From Microglena sp. YARC (taxonomy: Eukaryota > Chlorophyta > Chlorophyceae > Chlamydomonadales > Chlamydomonadaceae), in assembly GCA_022414725.1 (NCBI GenBank), contig CM039466.1, forward strand, positions 36,628,637-36,692,636: a stretch of DNA of 64,000 nucleotides, given 5' to 3'. Within the stretch, counting starts at the first letter, position 1; each line of letters starts with the position of its first letter. The position numbers and the translations under genes were made by a program. The notes beneath the pieces are model-generated. The model worked only from the letters and a program-made list of their open reading frames with translations, was not told the DNA's origin and searched no databases. Below, in pieces: positions 37,924-49,800 of this stretch.

Positions 37924-40900
37924 AGCCTCCTCAGGTTTTTACTGCTGCCTGTCCAGCAAAGGGTTGTGACAAGACCTGCGAATTAACAAATTGATCGTCA
38001 GAAGATTTAGAGGGGACGCCCCTATGTTAGCCCGTTCTTAGAATCCTCACCCACCCACCACCCACACCCACCCTCCCTGCTCCCCTCGTCTAGGTGGGCT
38101 AACTCCTTTCACTACACAGCACAGTCTGTGCTATAGTACTTGGTATATGCTGACCCTCTGGACACATTCCTCTGGAGTAACATTTTTGCGGCATGTATGT
38201 TTTGAGTGTGTGTGTATGTGTGTGTATTGTTATAGCCCATGTGTGTGTGTCTGTATCTGTGTGTGTGTTTGCCCATTGGTGTATGCTGACCCTCTGGACG
38301 CATTCCTCTAGATTGACATATTTGCGGTATGTGTGGATAGTTTGTGTGTGTGTCTGTGTGTGTCTGTGTGTGAGTTTTCCCAGGGCCTTTCCCAGGGACC
38401 AGCTCACCCACCCACCCCTCTGGATATACTCCTCTGGATTTACATCTTTGCCGTATGTATGTATTGTTACAGTCAATGTGTGTGCATATGTGTGCTTTGA
38501 TTTATTGTTATTATTTATTATTATTATTTATTATTATTTATTGTTACAGTCAATGTGTGTGCATATATGTGCTTTGATTTGAATTGATTATGTTACAGCC
38601 AAAGACGGAAATCAGGCTTTAAGGCTGGAGCCATGTAGCCAAGCTCAAGTTGGTGGTGTGGTTAGGGGGTCCTTGTAGAAGAGGCATTGAAGGAAAAAGG
38701 CTGGAGCCATGTAACCAAGACGGAAAGCAGATTTCAAGGCTGGAGACATGTAACGAAGTTCAACTTGGTGGTGTGGTCAGGGGGTCCTTGTAGAGAAGTG
38801 TCAGGAACTAGTAGGAATTGAAGGAAAAAGGCTGGAGCCATGCAACTAAGACAGAATGCAGAATTTAAGACTGTAGCCATGTATGAAAGTTCAACTTGGT
38901 GGTGTGGTTAGGAGGTCTTTGAAGAGAAGGCATTGAAGAAAAAAGCCATGCAACTAAGACGTAAAGCAGAATTCAAGGCTGGAGCCTTGTAGCAAAGTTC
39001 AAGTTGGTGGTGTATTTAGGGGGTCTTTGTAGAAGAGGCATTGAAGGAAAAAGGCTGGAGCCATGTAACCAAGACGGAAAGCAGAATTCAAGGCTGGAGA
39101 CATGTAACGAAGTTCGAGTTGGTGGTGTGTTTAGGGGGTCTTTGTAAAAGAGGCATTGAAGGAAAAAGGCTGAAGCCATGTAACCAAGACGGAAAGCAGA
39201 ATTCAAGGCTGGAGACATGTAACGAAGTTTTAGTTGGTGGTGTGTTTAGGGGGTCTTTGTAGAAGAGGCATTGAAGGAAAAAGGCTGGAGCCATGTAACC
39301 AAGACGGAAAGCAGAATTCAAGGCTGGAGACATGTAACGAAGTTCGAGTTGGTGGTGTGTTTAGGGGGTCTTTGTAGAAGAGGCATTGAAGGAAAAAGGC
39401 TGGAGCCATGTAACCAAGACGGAAAGCAGAATTCAAGGCTAGAGCCATGTAACCAAGTTCGAGTTGGTTGTGTGGGGACACAACCAAACCATATTTCCAG
39501 TGTCTTCGATTTCCAATCTGCATCACACCACCACCAACAACAACACACCTCCACCACCAAACCACACCACCACCACCACACCTCCAACCCCCGAACATCC
39601 ACCACCGACACCACACCTCCAACCCCCGAACATCCACCACCGACACCACACCTCCACCACCAACACCACACCTCCAACCACCACACATCCACCACCAACA
39701 CAACACCAATGACTCTGAGTTACTAGGCTCATTTGCAAGGACATGTGAATGAACCACAATGCACTGGTCGACTCAAAATTGAAGACAAAACACAAGTACA
39801 TGCAAAGCCTTTTGTTTTCAAACCTGAAAGTAGTTTACTAGCTTAATGGTTTTAAGCCTCCTCCAGGGACAGCGTTTTAGTGCTTTTATAGCTTTTTATA
39901 GCTATTTGTAGCTCTTTGGTTGCATTTGGGGGGGGGGGGGGGGGGGGGGGGTCTTCTTTATTTATAGTGATTTTTTGCCAAAACGGGGTCAAAACTAGCG
40001 ATCGCTATATATAGCGGTAAAACGAAGCCCGGATGCACAGCTCATGTGAACAAAACACTCACCAGAAGCTGTGATGCGTCGGATGCAGTGATTTAATTTA
40101 TCTGCCACAATAATTGAGCCGGATGCCTCAACTTGGAGAGAGTGAGGTTCATTGAAACGAGCTGCAGTTCCTTGTCCATCAGCTGTACCAGCAAAGCCAC
40201 ATAGACCTGCGAGCGTGGTTACAACTCCCGCGCTGGTGATCTTGCGAATGCAGTTTAATCCTGGTTCTGATGCATAGATGATGCCATTCGCAGGATCACG
40301 GCCAAGCCCCCAAAGATCCTCAAAGCGAGCTGTAGCCCCTGGCCCATCCACAGTCCCGGGTTCAGCACAATTTCCGGCCAGGACACTTGTTGATACAGAG
40401 CCCAACATGGTGGAATAGATGCAGTAGTTGTTTAATGTTCCAGCAGAAAACAACGTGTTAGAGCTCACGTCAATAGCAAGGCCGGCAAGGTTTCCATTGA
40501 AAGGAGTGCCACCACCATTAAGACAGTCCCCCGCCACGGTTGTGACAGAAGTTCCAATTACAATTTTGCGGATGCAGCCACCTTCTCCATATCCGTCTGC
40601 AACCCAAACTTGGTTGGAGGAGTCGATCACGATACCCTCAGGTCCACTGAATGTTGCAGATTCGGGAGCCCCATCGGCGCTACCTCGGTCTCCAGTTCCA
40701 GCCAATAACGTACCAACAGCCAAGCTCGAAGCCACACCATCCCAAGCAATTGTAATAACTAAGTTACCACTGTCAGATGCCAGAGTGACGTGTAAGATGA
40801 CTGGAACTGCAGTAGAAAAGAGAGGGGCGTGTATTGAGTGAAGTAGGAAAGAGGATGCGTTGTAGCCTGTGATAGCCTGTGATATACTAGGAGGCAGCAG

Positions 40901-43547
40901 GTCTTACAGTAGACAAGAGAGGGGCGAGTATTGAGTGAAGTGGAATAGAAGATTTGTTATAGCCTGTGATAGCCTGTGACATACACAGTGGCAGCAGGCA
41001 CAGAAGAAAAGAGAGGGGCACGTATGGAGTGAAGATGAAAAAGAGGATTCGTTATAGCCTGCACTGGTTAGACTACCGCTGTCTTGAACATCATGTCATG
41101 CATCCTTGCACATGCTCTACAGTGTAGAGGGCTTTACAGGCTTACAGTCTCTCAAGACGTAAATATCCGTCTAAAATTTGACGCTGCAATGCTTGCAAGC
41201 TTACAACAGAAAATATAAAGTAGGACTCTCCAAGCACCATTTTCTTTGACCCCTTAATTATAATTCCTGAAGGAGATATGGGCCTTCGGGGGGGGGGGGG
41301 GGGGGGGGGGGGGTAGGGCAGTTTTCAAAAACTTCCGACATAGGTATATGAAAAAAACTTCCTCGCGACCCCCCGTCTCCAAGCACCATTTCCTTTCACA
41401 AATTTACAAATTAACAAAGGGGAGTGGCAACCTATGGAGTAGCGTGCATTAATGTCTCTAGATAAACAAATAAAGATAAATTTAATAAATAAATAAAAAA
41501 TATAAAAAATGAATACAAACGTCTCCTGTCCATAACCATTTACCTGCGGCATCTGGCGGGGAGCATTGGCGGTTGGTGGAGGAGAAGGTGGAGGTGGCGG
41601 AGGGGGTGGTGAAGGCGGGGGCGGTGGTGGAGGAGAAGGTGGTGGAGGAGATGGAGAAGGAGGAGGTGAAGGCAAGGGTGGTGGTGGTGGAGCAGGGGCT
41701 GGTGGGGGTGACGAATCATTTGGTGGTGGTTGAGGGGGTGGTGGAGGGGATGGAGGGAGGGGTGGAGGGGGAGGAGAATTGGGGAGGAGTTGTGGGGGCG
41801 GGGGCGGTGAGGGTGGTGGGGGTGAGGGTGGAGCAGGAGGGGGAGGAGGTGAGATTGGGGCTGGGGAATTAACTCCAGGAGGAAATGGGGGACGGTTTGG
41901 TGGAGATGGCATTGGAGGGGGTGCGGGCGGGCTAGGAGGGGAGGAAGAGGTGGGGGAAAGGGGGAGGACCAGGGGGAGAAGGGGGGGGGGGGGGGGGGGG
42001 GGAGGAGGGCTTGGTGGCAATGGCGACGGCGGAGGTTCCCCAGGTACACCGGGGGGGGGAGCAGGAGGCGCCACGGGACCCAGTGGAGCCGGAGGAGGAA
42101 AGCCACTTATAATGACTCCTTTTAAGTTTGAGATGCCATACTTTGCGTAGAACCAGCCATTGGGCCAAAGGAAAAACATGTTTGAAGAGAAGGTGGAAAC
42201 CTGCAGTCGACAGATGGGAGGATGACATATATTAAGCTGATCCAACACACATGCAAATGCAGCGGCAGGTGTTCAAATGACTGCCAGTGTTAGCTTTGGA
42301 TACGTGAGATGATTGCCAGCTGTACTAAATCTTGTATGACCACATGTTGTACATGCAAATGCAGTGGCAGGTGTTCTAATGACTGCCTGTGTTAGCTTGG
42401 GGTACATGAGATGATTGCCAGCTGTGCTACATCTTGTATGACCACACATACATGCAAATGCAGTGGCAGGTGTTCTAATGACTGCCTGTGTTAGCTTGGG
42501 GTACATGAGATGATTGCCAGCTGTACTACATCTAGTATGCCCTCGTGTTGTAGCAATACAGCGGATGATTTGGAGTTGGGACATTCATTGGTTTGACACT
42601 TGGTTAGATTGGTTAGATTGGTCGGATTGGTTGGATTGGTTAGATTGGCTATATTCAAACCCAGCCTCTACATTGCATGTCAGCATGAACTGCATCGGCA
42701 GACTGAGTTCATAGCATATGGCCTATTGTCTAGTCAACTCAGTCACCCTGCTATAAACAGTGTGCAACTGCACTGCAGTCGCTGGCTCTACAAATTGACA
42801 CGTTTACGAAATGCATTTTTCTATTGCAGGAAGTCTAGAGGTCAGGGGACCCTACAAACTGCCATGAAACTCAAAGTGCAGTGCATTGGGATGTGAAATG
42901 AAACGCTATTTGTCACGACGATTGCCTGCCAGTCCTTCCCACAACCTTGTTGGACGGTCTAGGAGGTATGGCTGTTTGTTCACTTGTGGCTTGGCTTGTT
43001 TGATTCGTTGCAATAATTAAACAAATTAACCCCTTGCTAGTGCAGCTGAACAAGAGATTATAAAATTAGGGCCCTTTACCTTTCCTTGAGCTATGGGCAC
43101 TGCGATGTCGGCTTCCCAAGCAGATACGATGCTGACGGAATTCGGCAAATCGAATACCAACGGGTAACTCGAATCGAAGTCCATCAAGGTACCTCCAATG
43201 AAGCTTGCGTTTGCATCGCCCGCAATGTCCCCTGCCGTAGTAGCTCGAATATCCCGGATGAGGACCCCGTTAGGCAGCGGGAGTCTATCCTCTGGCACTC
43301 TGAATGCTCGCGCTATCGCTATGGTAGCATCTTCCGCTGGCACTGGATCAGTGGCAAAGTTGTTGAGGAAGAACGCGCGAAAACTGCCCCTCGACAACTG
43401 GACTCCGCCTCCCCCGCCGGCTGAAGGAGGGGTAGGTGGGCGAGGAGGCAAGATAGTATTCTCTGGCGGAGGGGGCTCTACGGCATTCCCCAGGGCACAC
43501 CGCAGCAACAGCAAGAGAGGAAGCAGCCACGAAAGCGACATGTTCAT
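37542..43547 (-). CDS. secreted proline-rich NHL-repeat protein, multi-exon (3' end not found)
   Basis: Gene model from four exons on the minus strand: 43080-43547, 41544-42200, 40063-40806, 37542-37730. It predicts a signal peptide, an unknown domain, a long Pro/Ser-Pro tract like green-algal wall or matrix proteins, then NHL beta-propeller repeats. Phases agree between exons 1 and 2 (phase 0) and between 3 and 4 (phase 1). Exon 2 ends in phase 0 while exon 3 needs phase 1, so an exon between 40807 and 41543 is missing from my model, or these are two genes. Introns are filled with tandem repeats and poly-G. The function (cell-surface or extracellular binding) is inference. Confidence 0.7.
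37877..37921. repeat. poly-G tract, 45 bp
   Basis: Uninterrupted run of 45 G in the last modelled intron of the NHL gene. Its true length is uncertain in any assembly. Confidence 0.85.
38590..39470. repeat. 115-bp tandem repeat in NHL-gene intron
   Basis: About seven copies of a unit containing GGCTGGAGCCATGTAACCAA, GACGGAAAGCAGAATTCAAG and TTGGTGGTGTG. Spacing is 115 bp between copies near 39050, 39165, 39280 and 39395. The right-hand copies are nearly identical and the left-hand ones degenerate. The frames read through it are artefacts. Confidence 0.9.
39530..39715. repeat. CCACCA/CACCTCCAACC repeats
   Basis: Low-complexity CAC/CCA sequence with about four copies of a 33-bp unit (ACACCTCCAACCCCCGAACA then TCCACCACCGAC). 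Confidence 0.85.
39928..39951. repeat. poly-G tract, 24 bp
   Basis: Uninterrupted run of 24 G in the intron between exons 4 and 3. Confidence 0.85.
40063..40806 (-). CDS. exon 3: NHL repeats
   Basis: Bounded by CTGCAG/TTCCAG at 40807 and TCTG/GTGAGT at 40062. It encodes about 247 residues with at least four NHL-type repeats. Each ends in a TTLAG or TTVAG turn with GxADGxGxxARF and a following (G/S)xxxVADxxNxCIRKI strand pair. Examples are GSADGAPESATFSGPEGIVI, GTVDGPGATARFEDLWGLGR and GTADGQGTAARFNEPHSLQV. The open frame extends upstream of 40735 to the acceptor without a stop, so the first ATG there is not the start. Confidence 0.85.
40810..41065. repeat. tandem repeat of about 90 bp, three copies, in intron
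   Basis: Copies begin near AGAAAAGAGAGGGGC(G/A) and contain GTATTGAGTGAAGT and TTATAGCCTGTGATAGCC. They lie directly upstream of exon 3 on the minus strand. Confidence 0.8.
41288..41313. repeat. poly-G tract, 26 bp
   Basis: Run of 26 G between exon 3 and exon 2. Confidence 0.85.
41544..42200 (-). CDS. exon 2: hydroxyproline-rich (SPPPP) segment
   Basis: Bounded by CTGCAG/GTTTCC (acceptor, 42201/42200) and CCGCAG/GTAAAT (donor, 41544/41543), both canonical, 219 codons. It starts STFSSNMFFLWPNGWFYAKY, then about 170 residues of proline-rich repeats (PPSPPPPP, SPPPPPQ), and ends with RQMPQ. Such blocks form extended polyproline II rods, usually hydroxylated and glycosylated in green algae. The 22-G tract at 41981-42002 encodes part of the polyproline, and a length change there would shift the frame. 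Confidence 0.8.
42248..42545. repeat. tandem repeat of about 100 bp, three copies, in intron 1
   Basis: Copies start near 42250, 42352 and 42449 with CATGCAAATGCAG(C/T)GGCAGG and contain GATGATTGCCAGCTGT. Confidence 0.88.
43080..43547 (-). CDS. exon 1: signal peptide and N-terminal domain
   Basis: 156 codons from ATG 43547. MNMSLSWLLPLLLLLRCALG is a classic signal peptide with hydrophobic core; cleavage is likely near NA-VE. A short proline/glycine-rich linker (EPPPPENTILPPRPPTPPSA) follows, then about 105 residues of unrecognised globular sequence (RGSFRAFFLNNFATDPVPAE, FDLPNSVSIVSAWEADIAVP). The donor AAG/GTAAAG at 43080/43079 leaves phase 0, matching the next exon. Confidence 0.8.
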
Positions 43548-43599
43548 TGCACGAGATGTGGTGCCATACTTGTTGATAACAAATCTTCGACAGACCTAT

Positions 43600-45215
43600 G
43601 CGATACTTACGCGAAATCGTCAAATCTGCAAATCTGCACATCTCCAAATCTGCACATTTCCCAAGAAACGGTTAAATAGTAGGGTGCCCCAAGGGGTGCC
43701 CTGGGCTGGCGGGTCCCCTGGAGGTCGGCCCTGGGGCTCGTGCGTCGTACTCGCTGGCGGGTCCCGCGTACGGGGTTGGTATGAGGGAACCTGAAGAGAA
43801 GCAGGGTAGTTGGTTATTTGGTCGGCAATGTCGTTATACATTGCATTACCGGCGAACTTGCGACCGGTGGTTTCGACAAACCTAATATTTCGACTTCCGA
43901 GTTTGACGAATCCAGGTGGTTTCGCCTGTTGTTTCGCCTGTATTTTGGTTTCGACCGGTGGTTTCGCCATGGTCTCGCGGGTTTCGCTAATTTCACCAAC
44001 CGTATTGTGGTGTCGATGCATAGGTCTGGCTGCCTTCGGGCCGACCAACTGACTTCTTTTGGTCGGCCCCCTAATTGGTCGGTTGGTCGGCCCCCTATGG
44101 GGCTGGCTAACAAGCTCTCTTCGTCGACACGGAAACCATGTTCCACATCCATCAGAAACAGCCCAAGAAAGAAGGCATCCGCCTCCATTGAAACGAGGAA
44201 GCATGAGTTACGCGCAACGCACTAACAATGGGAAGACGGCATACCGTGCACGTTCAGTACATTCATGAACCAATCAAAATATTTCGAAGGTCGGAATCAC
44301 TCGCAGAACTGTGAAGCATCACACTCTATCAATATTTGCATGCACTCTTGTTAGGTTGCACTAAGCTGAATTCGCTTCCAAAAGCAAACGAGGAATTGCG
44401 TTCATTTGTTCGCTATGAATCCACACCATGCACACAAAGTCGACTCTTACGATACCGAAAGAAATGAGATAACATCCATGCCATGAAACGAGGAGTTAAG
44501 AGTGACGCGCACCGCACTAAAAACTGGAAGAAAACCTCTTGTATGTGCATGCGCAACACGAACACTTCAAATGTGGGACACCAGGGTACCACAAAGCGCG
44601 CGCGGCAGCGCGATTACGCACACACATTTTGCGCAGATGTTTTGACGCCCTCTAGGCGCAGGGCGCAGTTTTTGCGCTTTTTGCACTACAAAGCGCTGAC
44701 CAACGTGAAGTATGTGTGCTTTAAGCGCTAACCAATTTGACAAAATGTAGTACCCTGTGGCACACTTCCCGAATGTGGCACACTTTGAAATACAGCAACA
44801 TAAGGTTCCGCTCTGACATCGCATGCTTTTAGCCAATCTTTGTATGCACTGTTTTCGAGCAGCATTGCTTCGCATTCGTTTTCGGTAGCAAACAAGGAAT
44901 CGCGTTACTGCGCATGAACATGAACTACTTATCAATATTTCGAAGGTCTAAATTACGCACAGAACTGCGAAGCATCATAGTCTACCGATTTCTGCATGCA
45001 CTCTTGTTAGGTAGCACTGAGCTTATTTCGTTTTCGATAGCAAACAAAAAATCGCGTCCGTTTGCAAGTCGCGAGTCCACGTCATGCAAAAAAAGTCGAC
45101 TTCTCCGATACCGAAAGAAACGAGATAATACGCATGCCATGAAACGGGGAGGCACGAGTTACGCGTATCGCACTAAAATGGGAAGAAGAACTGCCGTGCA
45201 TGCGCAGCGCGAGCA
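43600..45215. other. imperfect long direct repeats, no gene seen
   Basis: Segments near 44190-44570 and 44890-45210 share phrases such as TATTTCGAAGGTC, TGCATGCACTCTTGTTAGGT, CGATACCGAAAGAAA and CCATGAAACG. This suggests a repeat several hundred bp long. 43850-44100 has repeated GGTGGTTTCG and GGTCGGCCCCC. No open frame looks coding. Confidence 0.6.
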
Positions 45216-45220
45216 CTTAA

Positions 45221-45440
45221 TGTTATTATCCGACATACGTCGGTAACTGAGTTGGCATAACGCACACCGGTTCCTGTTCCCTCTAGGACCCGTGTTGCCT
45301 GCCGCCAGACCACAGACTAGCTGTGGCCTGCACGTGAGTACGTGACTGCAGTACATTGCAATACACATCCTGCCTCCTTATGAGTGCGCCTGTTGCGCAT
45401 ATTAGCTATCTTCTATTCAGTCCTCTACCGTGTAACTACT
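45221..45440 (+). repeat. dispersed repeat of about 215 bp (possible solo LTR), copy 1
   Basis: Starts TGTTATTATCCGACATACG and runs to GTGTAACTACTCTACG. Nearly the same sequence lies at 51868-52080. A TG start and lack of coding sequence fit a solo LTR, but no target duplication is clear. Confidence 0.6.
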
Positions 45441-46480
45441 CTACGATTGAAAGGTTATGGCCCTAACCGCATCACGAAGACCAACCGCTGCGCCTATCTC
45501 TGGGCGACAGTTTACACTCTGACTCGCTTGAAGGCCTGAGTACTGCTAAGTGGCCCCTGGATTGCCTACGTTCCACCGTGAGGAATTCATACCTAAGCTA
45601 CCTCGCCTACTGCCCAAACAACTATCCATTTGTCTCTGCTCCCGCCTACAATCCAAGACGCCCAGCAGACGCAGTCCTGCAGTCACCGAACATCCACGAC
45701 GTGAGAAGCAGCCTCACCAGATCCCACACAGCGTTGAACGATCCTTTGAGATCGTTGTGCCTAGCGACATCACACCCTAGCACCAAGCTGGTAATTCCGT
45801 CCCGTTACCCCCTCCCCACTCACCCCCTTTGCCATCTCCTGGCTAGAAACCCGATCAGCATCCTTTCGGATTGCTTAACTAACAGCCATGCACCTCCCCT
45901 CCCTCCATCGCTCCGAACCTTTACACCAGGACTCCTCCCCCCCTACTTCCTCCTCCTCCTCCTCCTCCTTCCATCTCTCCCCCCCCTCTCCACCTCCTCC
46001 TCCCTCTCCACACTCTCCTCCATCCCGGTCCTCCAGCCCCCCCCCCCCCCCCCCCCCCCTACTGCCCTTTGCAACCCTGCAAATTTCTCCTTAGCATTCC
46101 GGCAGTCCTAACGCACAGCCGGAATGGGGGGAATCTGATCGTCATTTGCGGACGCTCTCGCTGGACTTCACTTCACCCGTCGTCTATCCCTTCCTATCTC
46201 AGCCTCCTCAGAAGGCTGAGTGAAGCATCATGACCTTGAAGGAGATTTGTCAATCGCCAAGGCAAAGGCCACCTTCAAGCCGTCTGCCGAGCAGTAGGAT
46301 GATCCCCAACAGTAGTGGTAGGATGATCCCTGCCCCTAGGAAAATCCACACCCCTAGGAAACCCAACAAACCTAGGACTACCCCTGCTGCCCAATGTTTT
46401 TTTAAGCCCGATTAATCGGGCACGCCGGATTAATAATGTTTATTTCCGTTTTGGTCCATCGGGCTCCCAGGTGTGGGTAA
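45441..46480. other. no gene seen; CT-rich with poly-C
   Basis: 45900-46060 is CCTCCT-rich and includes a run of 23 C (46037-46059). 46300-46400 has CCCCTAGGAAA(A/C)-type short repeats. Open frames here reflect composition. Confidence 0.55.
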
Positions 46481-46494
46481 TGTTTTCGGATGTC

Positions 46495-46665
46495 AGATCT
46501 CTGGGTGGAGCATCGGGCGTGCCATATACTTAATGTTTACGTCTGTCAGATGCTTTGGCTGGAGCATCGGGCGTGCCATATACTTAATGTTTCAGGCTTT
46601 CGGATGCTTTGGCTGGAGCATCGGGCGTGCCATATACTTAATGTTTCTGGCTTCCGGATGCTTGG
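46495..46665. repeat. tandem repeat of about 54 bp
   Basis: About three copies of TGGAGCATCGGGCGTGCCAT followed by ATACTTAATGTTT. A related repeat lies at 51425-51620. Confidence 0.85.
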
Positions 46666-46678
46666 GTGGAGCAGCGCG

Positions 46679-46706
46679 CAGGTCACCACCAGGTCGTGGT
46701 GACCTG
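46679..46706. repeat. 11-bp inverted repeat
   Basis: CAGGTCACCAC and GTGGTGACCTG separated by 6 nt. Confidence 0.75.
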
Positions 46707-46822
46707 GCCACGTGGTTGACAGGGAGGATGGACGCTCGACGATGGACGGTCGATATTCAAAAAAGCCTGCCACGTATGAAAACAATAACTGCCTGGGGCC
46801 AGTTGCCTAGGGCTGTCAACAA

Positions 46823-49800
46823 GGGCGTGGCCGCCCTTGTGTTGGCAATTAAATGGGGATCCGCTGGAGGCCTCCAGGTATGAGGAAGCCTCGCTGAGCC
46901 CCGCTGTCACTAGGTTTTTTTTGTGTGCGGTGTGCAATGTGCGGTAGGTGTGTGCAACCTTGTTGCTGCCCTCGTAAACCTTGTTGCAGCCCTCGTGGCT
47001 GTTCTTGCGGAACGTGTGTCTGGTATACCGCACTTTGGTACACAGTTGCGCGTTACCTCATAAACTGGGGCTGTGCACCCTCCGGCTGTGACTAGGCAGT
47101 CTCCTTCGGGATGACTTGACTGTCGAATCCCAACGTGAAGTGGTTCGGGGCGCAGTTTGACTTAAATTTACCTGGAAGATGAGGTGACGTGACTGAAGAT
47201 ACAACTTGTCTGAAATTTGCTTCGAGTCGGAGAATAGGTGACTGTATTTGCGAGTTTATCAAGCTGCCTGCCGTTTGCAAACGTCAGTTGGTGCGGTCTA
47301 AATGCACTTTGTAGGGCGAACCCATAGGGTCCCTAGCGCATCCGTTTGGCGCACCCGTTTGGCGCAACCGGCAGTACGGCTGATGTACCGAAGTCGCTAC
47401 CCATGGAGGGGCGGTAACTATATTGACCGCCCACTGTGCTGTTGGTTTTTGGAATTATAAGCTTATGTACGGGGGGTCGGTTATGTACTTATCTTGTAGC
47501 CTTGTTGATTACTAAGTAACAACAAAGTAACAAACAAACAAATATGGGACATTTTGCAGTGTTGCTGTTTGAAGCAGTATTGAACGTGCCTATACTATTA
47601 TGCAGAGCATACTTGAAGGTTGGCTTAAGTTGTAAGAATTTGATGCAGAAAAAATGAGACCAATCAGAGGTCGGGTTAATTTTAGGGAATTTTGAGAAGG
47701 TGTTGCATGTGTGGGCTGGGCAGTATGAGCCTTTCAGGTCTGGGCTGCACCCGACGCGAGGGGGTGGTCGGGTGTGTCGGGGTGGATGCCCGTAGCGTGG
47801 GTCGGCATGCATTGGGCTGGCCGGGTGGTTATGCGTTGTGTGGGTATGATACGAATGTAGCGCAGTTTGAGAGCGCATGTGGCATGTGCTTTGGGATAAT
47901 AGGTGAGCATAGGGTCTCAATGGCCGCTCTGCCCATGATTGGGAATGGCTGGGCCTAGAGTTGCGCCTGGCCATGGAGAATGGAGATAAGTGGCCACCAT
48001 TGTGCAACGCCGCTGCCCCCTAGGTCGAAGCACGAATCTGAAAGCTGCGTTGGTCGAAGCTCTACAGCTTCTCAGGGTGGTGTCACCTTCTTGGTTAGCG
48101 AGTTAGTTCTTAATTGTGTAGCTTCGAAGCTCCGCAGAACGAACGATTGGTACTTAGGTAGCTATAAATAGCAAGTCACTTTGGCAGAGACGGGGGTCGG
48201 AAGTGCACCAGTTATCAATTCCGCAGTTCGAAGGTCAGCATATGCTCAATTTCCACGTTCGCAAGTAGCACGTCCAGCAGGTTGCAGGCGATGGTAGAAG
48301 CTCAGAGGTAGAAGCTCAGAGCAGTTCGAAGGTAGAAGCTCAGAGCACTTAGCTCGAAGGTCATAGCTAGCTGCGCTGGTCGGAGCTCAGAGCTGCGTTG
48401 GTCGAAGCTCCGCAGGTTTACCAGGGTGGTAATACCCACTTGGGTAGATAGTCGGTTATTGTTTGTGTAGCTTCGCAGGTCTGCAGAACGAACGATTGGA
48501 ACTTCGATAGTTATTAATAGCAAGTAATTCTGCGGATAAGGAGGTCGGAACTGCACCAGTGGTCAATTGCGCAGTTCGAAGGTTGGCATATGCGCAACTC
48601 CCACGTTTGCAAGTAGCATGTCCGCAGTTTGTAGGAATGCAGGGACGGCAGGTGATTTGGGTCGGAAATTGCTGGAAAGGCATGGACAGTTGGCTTGCGG
48701 CGGATGCTTCTTTCACGCGAACCCTTCAGGGCTAAATGGCTCTGCATCCGGTTACTCGTTTTTGTTACACTCACGTGACGCTATTTGGTCGGCCCCCTTT
48801 TTAACAAGTTTTTGACAATTTTTTGATTTTGTGTGACTCGGTGTAACTCTTGAGTCTCTCCTACATTGAGGGCGGTAACTATATTGACCGCCCCCTGAGC
48901 TGTTGGTTTTTGGAATTATAAGCTTATGTACGGGCGGTCAGTTACGTACTTATGTTGTAGCCTTGTTGCTTTCAAAGTAACAACAAAGTAACAAACAAAC
49001 AAATAAGGGACATTTTGCAGTGTTGCTATTTAAAGCAGTATTGAACGTGCCTCTACTGTCACGCAGAGCATACATGAAGGTTGGCTTTAGTTGTAATAAT
49101 TTGATGCAGAAAAAATGAGACCAATCAGAGGTCGGGTTAATTCTAGGGGATTTTGAGAAGGTGTTGCATGTGTGGGCTGGGCAGTATGAGCCGTTCCGGT
49201 CTGGGCCTGACCCGACGCGAGGGGGTGGTCGGGTGTGTCGGGGTGGATGCCTGTAGCGTGGGTCGGCATGCATTGGGCTGGCCCGGGCTGGCCGGGTGGT
49301 TATGCGTTGTGTGGGTAAGACACGAATGTAGCGCAGTTTGAGAGCGCATGTGGCATGTGCTTTGGGATAATAGGTGAGCATAGCCGCTCTGCCCATTATT
49401 TGGAATGGCTGGGCCTAGGTCGAAGCACGAATCTGAAAGCTGCGTTGGTCGAAGCTCTGCCTGCAGCTTCTCAGGGTGGTGTCACCTTCTTGGGTGGCGA
49501 GTTAGTTCTTACTTGTGTAGCTTCGCAGCTCCGCAGAAGGAACGATTGGTACTTAGGTAGCTATAAATAGCAAGTCACTTTGGCTGAGACGGGGGTCGGA
49601 AGTGCACCAGTTATCAATTCCGCAGTTCGAAGGTCAGCATATGCTCAATTTACACGTCCGCAAGTAGCACGTCCAGCAGGTTGCAGGCGATGGGCCTCTA
49701 GGTCAGAGCACGTAGCTCAAAGCTGCGCTGGTCCAAACTCCACAGGTTCGCAGGGTGGTGTTACCCACTTGGGCTGATCCGTAATTAATTTCGAAGCTTC

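Noticed and set aside
41573..42150. Gly/Glu-rich plus-strand frames opposite the proline-rich exon
   Set aside because: Antisense of SPPPP codons; the minus-strand frame has splice sites and fits its neighbours.
47692..49570. Open frames of 60-170 aa in 47489-49570 and 15388-15834
   Set aside because: They recur in every copy of module A but lack domains, overlap on both strands, and differ in frame between copies.
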